NCBI GenBank assembly: GCA_963717195.1
Contig: CAVQVR010000020.1
Coordinates: 1-64,000 of the forward strand
Source: JACDAE01 sp963717195
GTDB lineage: Bacteria > Chloroflexota > Ktedonobacteria > Ktedonobacterales > Ktedonobacteraceae
Direction of reading: 5' to 3'
DNA: 64,000 nucleotides
Part shown: piece after piece, positions 52,887 to 60,440 of the stretch
Numbering within the stretch: the first letter of the stretch is position 1
How the letters are laid out: each line of letters opens with the position of its first letter
Translations under genes and position numbers: made by a program
Notes under the pieces: model-generated
Database searches by the model: none
Told to the model about the DNA's origin: nothing
Seen by the model: only the letters and a program-made list of their open reading frames with translations

Positions 52887-52964
52887 ATGACGACGATCTA
52901 TGATGTCGCAGAAGCAGCCTGGATCACCACACCGTTCGTAGATTGGTTGCGCCCCTTGCGCTGA
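52887..52964 (+). pseudogene. LacI-family regulator N-terminal remnant
   Basis: A 25-codon frame reads MTTIYDVAEAAWITTPFVDW, close to the invariant LacI opening MTTIYDVAKAAGVS with changes in the recognition helix, and then stops. The remainder of a LacI protein (about 300 residues) is not found before the solute-binding gene at 53087. The position, just upstream of a sugar ABC operon, is where a LacI regulator is normally found, so this is a deletion remnant. Confidence 0.65.
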
Positions 52965-53086
52965 AACCCACGCAGGTTGCTAGTCTTTCAGGAGGTAACG
53001 CTCGTTTTTTATCTTGTGTGTCCGTTGAGTATCTTTCTCTGCTGACTCTGTACAATCAGTAGTACTCTTAATGGTGAGAGGAGATC

Positions 53087-54418
53087 ATGATGTCGGACTA
53101 TTTCGCTTTTTCAAAGATGAAAGTAATACCAGTACTGTTGTTGACTGTAATAGCCCTTGGAGGACTAGCAGCATGTAGCAACAGCCCCTCAGGCTCAGGA
53201 AGTAGTGGAACATCGAGTGGTCCAGTAAACTTAACCTTCTGGTCCTGGGTAAATGGTATCGCTACGTCGGTTGCAGACTTCAACCAGAGCCACCCCAATA
53301 TTCATGTGACGCTGGAGAATGTCGGTTCAGGCCCTGGCGAATACAACAAGTTGTATACGGCCATCAAAGCCAATAATGAGCCGGACCTTGCCCAGGTCGA
53401 GTACCAACTCTTGCCGACTTTTGAGACGACGGGAGCGCTTGTCGATATGGCTCCTTATGGAGTAAACGGGCTGAAGAACCAGTTTGTGCCGTGGGCCTGG
53501 AAGCAGGTGTCTCTGGGTAATGCTGTCTATGCCATTCCACAGGATACCGGCCCCATGGCTATGTACTACCGGGCAGATGTCTTCGCGAAGTATCATCTGC
53601 CAATACCTACTACCTGGGCACAGTATGCTGATGATGCAGCAAAACTCCATGCAGCCGATCCCAACGAGTACATCACCGATTTCCCTCCTAAGGAGCCTGG
53701 ATGGTTCTCCGGGTTGGCGTGGCAGGCGGGTGGACAATTGTTCAGCATCAAGGGGCAGTCCTGGAACGTGTCGATCAATAATTCCAGTGCACAAAAGGTT
53801 GCTTCCTATTGGCAAAATATGCTCAACAAGAACCTGGTCAAGACCGAGCCGGACTTCACGAATGGCTGGTACTATGACCTGCAGACTGGGTTGGTAGCCA
53901 CCTGGATCTCTGCTGTCTGGGGTGCCGGTACGATCGAGGCAAATGCTCCTCAGACTGCCGGAAAATGGCGCATCGCCCCGATCCCACAGTGGCAGACGGG
54001 CCAAAACGCCGATGGTAATTGGGGCGGATCCACTACTGCAGTGTTCAAGAGCACAACGCATCCTAAGGAGGCAGCCGAGTTTGCCATGTGGCTCAATACC
54101 AATCAGCCGAGTCTTGATGCGATGATTAAAGGCAATTCCATTTATCCAGCCTATCAAGCATCCTTAAATTCGCCCCTTGTAAATGGCCCTCAGCCCTTCT
54201 TCGGAAACGAGAACATTGGCATGTTGTTCAAGAGTGAGTCGCAGCATGTGAACGTCAATTTCCAGTGGGGACCTACTATTGACCAGGTCTATAACGACTT
54301 CGGTGACAATTTTGCGTCAGTGGTCAATAATCAGAGTACCTTGACTGATGCGCTAAATACGGTTCAGCAGAGCACCATCCTCTTCATGCAAAGTCAAGGC
54401 TTTACACTCAGTTCGTGA
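53087..54418 (+). CDS. Sugar ABC transporter solute-binding lipoprotein
   Basis: A 443-residue family 1 (MalE/UgpB-like) binding protein for an oligosaccharide. A signal peptide with a lipobox, ALGGLAACS, places the mature lipidated Cys near residue 29, followed by a Ser/Gly linker. Fold markers are FWSWVNGIATSVADFNQSHP, PDLAQVEYQLLPTFETTGAL and YAIPQDTGPMAMYYRADVFA. AGGAG is just upstream of the double ATG. It heads an operon with two permeases and a GH35 enzyme. No ATPase gene is present, so a shared MsmX/UgpC-type ATPase is expected elsewhere. Confidence 0.94.
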   Translation: MMSDYFAFSKMKVIPVLLLTVIALGGLAACSNSPSGSGSSGTSSGPVNLTFWSWVNGIATSVADFNQSHPNIHVTLENVGSGPGEYNKLYTAIKANNEPDLAQVEYQLLPTFETTGALVDMAPYGVNGLKNQFVPWAWKQVSLGNAVYAIPQDTGPMAMYYRADVFAKYHLPIPTTWAQYADDAAKLHAADPNEYITDFPPKEPGWFSGLAWQAGGQLFSIKGQSWNVSINNSSAQKVASYWQNMLNKNLVKTEPDFTNGWYYDLQTGLVATWISAVWGAGTIEANAPQTAGKWRIAPIPQWQTGQNADGNWGGSTTAVFKSTTHPKEAAEFAMWLNTNQPSLDAMIKGNSIYPAYQASLNSPLVNGPQPFFGNENIGMLFKSESQHVNVNFQWGPTIDQVYNDFGDNFASVVNNQSTLTDALNTVQQSTILFMQSQGFTLSS

Positions 54419-54451
54419 AGTGGGCAGTTCTATATGGTGTTTTCCTCAATT

Positions 54452-54525
54452 GGCCGGTGTAGGGGCGCCATTTATAAGCCCGTGCGGCTTCATAAACCCG
54501 TGCACCAGTCTATACACCTACCGTT
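54452..54525. repeat. GTAGGGGC-like degenerate repeat
   Basis: The spacer after the binding-protein gene begins cggtgtaggggcgcc and ends in cacctaccg, with two near-copies of tataagcccgtgc/cataaacccgtgc in between. The outer motif recalls the inverted repeats at 6708, 16281 and 25359, but the right arm is poor, so it is at best a decayed member. Confidence 0.4.
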
Positions 54526-54585
54526 TTCATGTGGATCGCTGCGTCTCACGGATGTGAAGGCGTAGCAAGGCAAGGAGAATGAGCG

Positions 54586-55530
54586 ATGGCGCTTATGCAG
54601 GCGAAAGCCTTACCAGTATCCTCACGTGCACGTTGGCGATCCGCCACCCAGCGGCGGAAATTGACGCCCTATCTGTTTATTCTGCCCTTTGGAGTGCTCT
54701 TCATCCTGTTTTTTCTGGCACCCATCCTCTACGCTATTTACCAGAGTCTGTTCCACTTCCGGCGCATTGGGCTGGGTCTGAGCGGAGCGACAGTCGGTTT
54801 TAATGGCCTGGGCAACTATGCCGATGTCATCCGTGATCCCAAGTTCTACACAAGCCTGGGTCGGGTGCTGCTCTATGGCGTTGTGCAGGTCCCAATCATG
54901 CTGATTTTAGCCCTTGTGCTGGCTCTCTTACTGGATTCGGCTGTTGTGCGCTTCAAAGGTTTCTTCCGGTTGGCCTTCTTCGTGCCATATGCCGTTCCGG
55001 GTATTATCGCGGCCCTCCTGTGGGGCTATCTCTACCAGCCGCAGCTCTCCCCCATCGTCAAAGTGTTCCAGACGCTAAGTTTGCCCGCACCAGATTTTCT
55101 GGGGTATAACACCGTCCTCTGGTCAATCGCCAACATCGCTATCTGGACCTGGACTGGCTACAATATGCTGATCATCTTCGCAGCTCTGCAAGCTATCCCC
55201 GGCGATATCTACGAGTCAGCACGTATTGACGGCTGTTCAGGGATTAGAATCGCCTTCTACATCAAAATCCCTCTGGTGGCTCCTGCCCTGGTTCTGACCG
55301 GAATTTTCTCGATCATCGGTACCTTGCAGCTTTTTGCTGAACCACAGGTACTCTCGGCGATCTCGAATTACATCTCAACTGCCTATACACCGGTTCTTTA
55401 TGCTTATAACACGGCCTTTGCCTACAACAACTACTACTTTGCTGCCGCGCTGTCGGTAGTGCTGGCCCTGGTCACCTTTATCTTCTCCTTCGGTTTCTTA
55501 CGGGTGACACAACGACAAGCAGGAGTCTAA
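54586..55530 (+). CDS. Sugar ABC transporter permease (MalF/UgpA type)
   Basis: A 314-residue permease with six membrane helices. The EAA-type cytoplasmic loop for ATPase docking reads YESARIDGCSGIRIAFYIKI P near residues 206-227. The N-terminal LTPYLFILPFGVLFILFFLA is typical of the CUT1 family. AAGGAG lies 8 nt before the ATG. Its stop at 55530 is 5 nt before the probable start of the second permease. Confidence 0.94.
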   Translation: MALMQAKALPVSSRARWRSATQRRKLTPYLFILPFGVLFILFFLAPILYAIYQSLFHFRRIGLGLSGATVGFNGLGNYADVIRDPKFYTSLGRVLLYGVVQVPIMLILALVLALLLDSAVVRFKGFFRLAFFVPYAVPGIIAALLWGYLYQPQLSPIVKVFQTLSLPAPDFLGYNTVLWSIANIAIWTWTGYNMLIIFAALQAIPGDIYESARIDGCSGIRIAFYIKIPLVAPALVLTGIFSIIGTLQLFAEPQVLSAISNYISTAYTPVLYAYNTAFAYNNYYFAAALSVVLALVTFIFSFGFLRVTQRQAGV

Positions 55531-55622
55531 AGATATGAGCCAACAATCCGCAACTGTTCCTATAACGACCAGACAAGAAACTCGCGACGACACGTACTAA
55601 CCGCCTGGGCTCTCCCAGGGGT

Positions 55623-56459
55623 ATGGGCAGTGGCCTGGGAGCAATGACCTTCCTGGTCATCTGTACGCTCTACTTTCTGGTGCCTTTTTTCTGGTTGGTT
55701 GTCTCCGCCACCAAGACCACAGGCGACCTGTTCGGCAGCTTTGGACTCTGGTTCGCACCTCATTTTAATTTATGGAGCAACTTGCAGCAACTGTTCACTT
55801 ACAATGATGGAATCTATGTGCGCTGGCTGCTCAATACGTTGCTCTACGCGGGAGTGGGGTCGCTGGTCGGCACGTTCCTGGCTACTATGGCTGGCTATGC
55901 GTTGGCGAAATATTTCTTCCCAGGCCGCAACCTCATCTTCTCGCTGATTTTGGGGTCGATCCTGGTACCTGCTACGGCTCTGGCGCTACCATTGTACCTG
56001 ATGATGAGCCAGTGGGGCTTGACGAACACCGTCTGGTCGGTGCTTTTACCTAGCCTCGTCAGTCCTTTCGGCGTCTATCTCTCACGCATCTACGCGGCGT
56101 CTTCCGTGCCTGATGAGTTACTGGAGGCAGCTCGTATCGACGGAGCAGGCGAGTTTCGCACCTTTGCCACAGTTGCAATGCGCCTGATGGTGCCAGCGCT
56201 GGTGACGGTTTTGCTCTTCCAGTTTGTAGCAATCTGGAACAACTACTTTCTTCCGCTGATCATGCTTAGTGACCCGAAACTCTTTCCAATTACGGTAGGT
56301 TTACAGTCCTGGAATGTGACGACGGGCGGAGCCAATAATTTTCTCTATAGCTTGATCGTGACCGGCGCACTCGTCTCTTCGCTGCCATTGCTTGCTGGCT
56401 GTATCCTGTTGCAACGTTTCTGGCGTGGTGGTCTGGGGGCAGGGAGTGTTAAGGGTTGA
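55623..56459 (+). CDS. Sugar ABC transporter permease (MalG/UgpE type), N-terminus frameshifted
   Basis: A 278-residue permease with six helices and the EAA loop LLEAARIDGAGEFRTFATVA. The called ATG 55623 has only a weak AGGGG tract. An ATG at 55535, with AGGAGT upstream, begins MSQQSATVPITTRQETRDD and then stops; removing one base near 55585 joins it to TTRTNRLGSPRGMGSG and this frame. The natural start is thus probably 55535. The partner of the permease at 54586; CUT1 family, probably importing a galactoside for the GH35 enzyme. Confidence 0.9.
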   Translation: MGSGLGAMTFLVICTLYFLVPFFWLVVSATKTTGDLFGSFGLWFAPHFNLWSNLQQLFTYNDGIYVRWLLNTLLYAGVGSLVGTFLATMAGYALAKYFFPGRNLIFSLILGSILVPATALALPLYLMMSQWGLTNTVWSVLLPSLVSPFGVYLSRIYAASSVPDELLEAARIDGAGEFRTFATVAMRLMVPALVTVLLFQFVAIWNNYFLPLIMLSDPKLFPITVGLQSWNVTTGGANNFLYSLIVTGALVSSLPLLAGCILLQRFWRGGLGAGSVKG

Positions 56460-56465
56460 TCGATT

Positions 56466-56510
56466 CTCTCACTGGCACTTTTTACCTGACACAAAAAGTG
56501 TCGGTGAGAG
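56466..56510. promoter_or_regulatory. Long intra-operon hairpin
   Basis: Arms 56466-56483 and 56493-56510 form an 18-bp stem with two G-U or mismatched positions and a 9-nt loop. It sits between the last permease and the GH35 gene. The right arm is not followed by a T run, so mRNA processing or stability control is as likely as termination. Confidence 0.6.
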
Positions 56511-56542
56511 AAGGTTAATTCAGGAAAGGGGAAGCCATACTG

Positions 56543-58186
56543 ATGTCTATGAGTGAAGCGACACAAGGCGACAGCAGCAAACTGTTGCCCCATCTCCGCA
56601 AACAAGGAAGCGCAACTCAGCTTGTTGTAGACGGCAAGCCATTCCTGGTTCTCGGCGGCGAGCTGCACAATTCCAGTTCATCGAGCATCGAGTATATGAG
56701 GCTGATCTGGGAACGACTGGTCATGTTGGAGCTTAACACTGTGCTCGCTCCCGTCTCCTGGGAGCTCATCGAGCCGGAGGAAGGGACGTTCAATTTTACT
56801 TTGGTTGATGGCCTTATCCAGAATGCTCGCCATCACGGCTTGCGACTCATCTTTCTCTGGTTCGGCAGTTGGAAGAATGGGGTGTCTAGCTATGTTCCAA
56901 CCTGGGTGAAGCGGGATTACCATAGATTTCCGCGCATTCAGATCCAGGACGGAAAGAGTGTTGAGGTTCTTTCGACTCTGGCAGAGACGAATTGGCAGGC
57001 AGATGCCCGAGCGTTCGCGGCCTTGATGCGTCACCTGCGCGAGGTAGATGGCAGCGATCATACAGTCATTATGATGCAAGTAGAAAATGAAGTTGGTGTA
57101 TTAGGCGATTCACGTGATCGATCCGATGTGGCTAATAAAGCGTTTGCCGGACCAGTACCGCAGGACCTCCTTGCTCAGCTTAAGCAATACGCACGCGAGT
57201 CAGGTGCTGGAGTACGGCGGCTCTGGGAGTCGTCTGGCTTCAAGACTGCTGGAAGTTGGGAGGAGATCTTTGGTAATGGACCAGAAACCGATGAACTTTT
57301 TATGGCCTGGAATTATGCCTGTTATGTTGAGAAAGTAGCGGCAGCGGGCAAAGCTCAATACGACATCCCAATGTTTGTTAATGCATGGTTAGTTGGCCCA
57401 GAGCAACCACTCGCAGATTGGCCACGTGATGGCAAAAAACCGGGGGATTGGCCAGCCGGTGGTCCGTTGCCTCATACGCTTGACCTCTGGCTCGCAGGTG
57501 CCCCGCATCTCGATCTGCTGAGTCCAGACATTTACTGGAGCAACTTTTCCTGGTGGTGTGAGCAGTACACACGGCGTGGCAACCCGCTCTTCATTCCCGA
57601 GATGCGAGGTAACGAAAGAGGGGCGAGCAACGTCTTCTACGCGATAGGACAACATGATGCAATCGGTACCTCGCCATTTGCTGTAGACTCAATCGAGGGC
57701 CCGGCGGGTGTCCTTTTCAACAAGAGCTATACGCTCTTGAGGCAGCTTGCGCCACTCATTCTAGAGCATCAGGGTAAGGGAGAAGTCGTTGGTTTTGTGC
57801 TTGATGAAGAAGTTCCCAGCGTCATACGCGAAGTGGGAGGCTACGAATTGGAAATCGGGCTGGATTCCATCTTCGACTTCAAGAGTGAACATGGCTACGG
57901 CCTTATCATTGCCAGTGGGCCGAATGAATTTATTGGGGCTGGTTATGGGTTCCAGGTCAGTTTTCGGCCAAAGTCTCCAGGTCCACCTCTCTCGGGTATT
58001 GCAGCGGTTGATGAAGGGGAATATCGTCACGGGGAATGGATTGCAGGCCGACGCTTGAATGGTGATGAGACGGCTCAAGGGCATGTATGGCGCTTTCTCG
58101 CTTTAAATCCCCAGGCTGGCGGACTCATTCCTTCTTCGCTGTCGTTCAGCGGTATCCAGCGCTGCACAGTGTATCGCTATGAGTAG
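56543..58186 (+). CDS. GH35-like beta-galactosidase with DUF5597 C-terminus
   Basis: A 547-residue cytoplasmic glycosidase. The N-terminal (beta/alpha)8 part opens with LVVDGKPFLVLGGELHNSSS and WERLVMLELNTVLAPVSWEL, the GH35/GH42-type clan A start. The acid/base Glu is in MMQVENEVGVL and the nucleophile probably in LFIPEMRGNE. The C-terminal ~150 residues match the DUF5597 region found in GH35 relatives. No signal peptide. It closes the ABC operon, so imported oligosaccharides are probably cleaved here. An AGGAAAGGGG site is upstream. Confidence 0.9.
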   Translation: MSMSEATQGDSSKLLPHLRKQGSATQLVVDGKPFLVLGGELHNSSSSSIEYMRLIWERLVMLELNTVLAPVSWELIEPEEGTFNFTLVDGLIQNARHHGLRLIFLWFGSWKNGVSSYVPTWVKRDYHRFPRIQIQDGKSVEVLSTLAETNWQADARAFAALMRHLREVDGSDHTVIMMQVENEVGVLGDSRDRSDVANKAFAGPVPQDLLAQLKQYARESGAGVRRLWESSGFKTAGSWEEIFGNGPETDELFMAWNYACYVEKVAAAGKAQYDIPMFVNAWLVGPEQPLADWPRDGKKPGDWPAGGPLPHTLDLWLAGAPHLDLLSPDIYWSNFSWWCEQYTRRGNPLFIPEMRGNERGASNVFYAIGQHDAIGTSPFAVDSIEGPAGVLFNKSYTLLRQLAPLILEHQGKGEVVGFVLDEEVPSVIREVGGYELEIGLDSIFDFKSEHGYGLIIASGPNEFIGAGYGFQVSFRPKSPGPPLSGIAAVDEGEYRHGEWIAGRRLNGDETAQGHVWRFLALNPQAGGLIPSSLSFSGIQRCTVYRYE

Positions 58187-58214
58187 GAGATGAGTAGCAC
58201 CAGCCAGATGACTC

Positions 58215-59426
58215 TCAATCGTCGATTGCCTGGTAGGCCAGCGTCCAGAAATCGAGACAGACATTCGGCGGACTGGGGGAAGTCCAGGCACGTTGGGTCA
58301 TAATAATGGTGACCATGTTCTCTCTGGGATCTGAATACCAGGAGGTGCCCAGGCCCCCATCCCAGCCGTAACGTCCGGGCACCGCCGCCACGTCGTCGCG
58401 TCTGGTGACCACAGATACGCCGAACCCCCAGCCGTGGCTGTCAAAGTAGCCAGGGACCAGGCCGGACAGCGCTTTCTGCTCAGGCGTTAGCTGGTCAGTC
58501 GTCATAGTCTCAACCGAAAGCCGCGATAAGATGCGCTCGCTGCGGTGTTTGCCCTGGGAAAGCATCATCTGTCCAAAGGTCAGATAGTCGTCGATGGTCG
58601 AAACCAGTCCCCCAGCAGCGGACGGGAATGCAGGCGGGCGACTCCATTGGCCACCCTCGGCAGCATCATAGAGTTCGAGTTCTCCACTTTCAGGATTAGT
58701 CCAGTAGCCGGTTGCTAGCCGATCGAGATTGGGAGCGGGCACGCTGAAACTGGTATCCTTCATACCAAGCGGCTCGAAGATACGTTCTCGGAAGAACGTC
58801 TCAAGCGGCTGACCTGAAACACGTGCAATCAGCACGCCAAGCACATCGGCTCCGGTGTTGTACATCCACTTCTCACCTGGCTGATGCATGAGCGGCAGGG
58901 TTCCCAGGCGGCGGATCCACTCATCCGGTGCAGGAAGCGTCGATGGGCTCGGCGGCCCCATTCCAATCTGCTGTTTGTTTGCGGCCTTCAGGATCGGATA
59001 TGCGTCTGGCAGCGCCATCATCTGCCCGAAGCCCATGCGGAAGGTGAGCAGATCACGCACCGTGATTGGTCGGTTCGCAGGCACGGTGTCGTCGAGCGGC
59101 CCGTCGAGTTGCTTCAAAACCTTGCGCTCGGCCAGTTCAGGCAACCACTGATCCACAGGCTCGTCCAGTCGCACTCTGCATTCCTCTACCAGGATCATCG
59201 TCGCCACAGCCGTGATTGGCTTAGTCATTGAGGCGATACGAAAGATGGTGTCGCGCTGGATCGGCGTGGGGTCTTTGAGCGCCTTTGTGCCAATCGCATC
59301 GACATGCACCTCGCCTCGTCGGCTGACTAGCGTGACGAGACCGGGCACTTCGCCGCGTTCGACGTAGCTGGCCATGACATCGTGCATGAGGTCAAGCCGC
59401 GCCCTGGACAATCCTCCAGTACTCAT
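58215..59426 (-). CDS. Beta-lactamase-family serine hydrolase
   Basis: A 403-residue class C/esterase-type serine hydrolase. The nucleophile SxxK lies in ASMTKPITAV, the YxN motif in MYNTGADVLG and the third motif region in WDGGLGTSWY, where KTG is replaced, as in esterases of the EstB group. It probably hydrolyses esters or peptides rather than antibiotics. No signal peptide is seen. ATG 59426 is preferred because GGAGAACC is about 7 nt upstream; the longer TTG frame (59447) would overlap that site. Convergent with the GH35 gene. Confidence 0.92.
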   Translation of the reverse strand: MSTGGLSRARLDLMHDVMASYVERGEVPGLVTLVSRRGEVHVDAIGTKALKDPTPIQRDTIFRIASMTKPITAVATMILVEECRVRLDEPVDQWLPELAERKVLKQLDGPLDDTVPANRPITVRDLLTFRMGFGQMMALPDAYPILKAANKQQIGMGPPSPSTLPAPDEWIRRLGTLPLMHQPGEKWMYNTGADVLGVLIARVSGQPLETFFRERIFEPLGMKDTSFSVPAPNLDRLATGYWTNPESGELELYDAAEGGQWSRPPAFPSAAGGLVSTIDDYLTFGQMMLSQGKHRSERILSRLSVETMTTDQLTPEQKALSGLVPGYFDSHGWGFGVSVVTRRDDVAAVPGRYGWDGGLGTSWYSDPRENMVTIIMTQRAWTSPSPPNVCLDFWTLAYQAIDD

Positions 59427-59711
59427 GTTGGTTCTCCTTCGTTGCAATTTACACGTGTAGTTACCCTCCTATTCCAAAACCATAAAACGAAATCGGAAGC
59501 GCCCATTTTTTCACGTTTTGCTGTCAGGAAAAAGCGAATGCTGAAGTGTAAAATCCTCTACAAGATAGAATAGTTTGCGAGACCTGCAACGGGAAGGGTA
59601 GAATGGGTTCTTTACAATCGTTGTATGCTATCATTGAATGAGGCGTTTGCGCTTTTGGAGCAGTGATCCATCTCTCATGAGATCACGATACAAGGACAGG
59701 TGGAGCATCCT

Positions 59712-59951
59712 ATGAAATTACAGCAACGATGGTCGGACGAAAGCATACTCAGTACTAAAAGCATACTTTGTCTATTGAGTCTCTTTAGTGCTGGCTGCAT
59801 CCTGAGTATTGGAAGCGTAGGGAGTATTCTCAGCATCGGGAGTGCAGGAAGTATTCTCAGCATTGGGAGTGTCGGAAGTATCCTGAGTATTGGCAGTTCC
59901 GGTTCTATTCTGGGAATTGGTCGTCGTGGCGCGTACCCTGGCAAGAAATAG
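59712..59951 (+). CDS. Small 9-residue-repeat (GSILSIGS) protein
   Basis: A 79-residue protein. After a short N-terminus (MKLQQRWSDESILS), it consists of five near-identical 9-residue units SILSIGSVG, encoded by 27-nt repeats, then ends in RRGAYPGKK. The pattern suggests a small beta-solenoid with stacked Ser and Ile. I recall similar WS.ESILSIGS proteins in actinobacteria, of unknown function. A GGAG site lies 9 nt before ATG 59712; the earlier GTG frame has none. No signal peptide. Confidence 0.7.
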   Translation: MKLQQRWSDESILSTKSILCLLSLFSAGCILSIGSVGSILSIGSAGSILSIGSVGSILSIGSSGSILGIGRRGAYPGKK

Positions 59952-60023
59952 ATCTGGTGAGTGTCTGTGTTATGGTATGTATCAGGTATATTAGGGAAAT
60001 TTTTTTGAAGGAATATTGCGAGA

Positions 60024-60371
60024 ATGATAGAGGTTTATCCAACTGATCGTGCGTCGTTAGAGCGAGATTGCGACATGGATTTTTTTATTGCCAGTGGACC
60101 AGGTGGTCAGCACCGGAATAAGGTCGAAACGGGAGTCCGCCTCGTCCATCGACCGACAGGGATCACGGTGACGGCAACCGAGAGACGATCCCAAAATGCC
60201 AACCGCGAGATGGCGTTTGAGCGAATGGCAGCCCGATTACAGGCCATGCAGGAAGTGCCAACGCCGCGCAAACCAACCCATTCCAGCCCTGCTAGTCGGC
60301 GTCGGCGTCTCAAAACCAAGCGGAGCACCTCACAGGTAAAACGGCTGCGTTCAACTCCACACCCAGAATAA
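60024..60371 (+). CDS. GGQ-domain release-factor-like protein
   Basis: A 115-residue protein with the class I release factor catalytic domain. The motif SGPGGQHRNKVETGVRLVH places the GGQ near residue 28, followed by a Lys/Arg-rich tail that ends in RRRLKTKRS. It lacks codon-recognition domains, like the ribosome-rescue factor ArfB/YaeJ, but its length and tail are nearer the PrfH/peptide-release-factor-like group. It probably hydrolyses peptidyl-tRNA on stalled ribosomes. An AAGGAA site is about 12 nt upstream. Confidence 0.9.
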   Translation: MIEVYPTDRASLERDCDMDFFIASGPGGQHRNKVETGVRLVHRPTGITVTATERRSQNANREMAFERMAARLQAMQEVPTPRKPTHSSPASRRRRLKTKRSTSQVKRLRSTPHPE

Positions 60372-60440
60372 GCAGAACTTTTTGGCAATGCTCTCAATCC
60401 TATTTACCTATGTTTGAAGTTTGCAGGAAACAGCCATCTA

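Noticed and set aside
53327..54157. 276-codon antisense ORF
   Set aside because: Shadow of the well-supported solute-binding protein gene; no homology of its own.
58215..59447. Longer start for the serine hydrolase
   Set aside because: The TTG start would place the ribosome-binding site inside the gene; ATG 59426 has the proper spacing.
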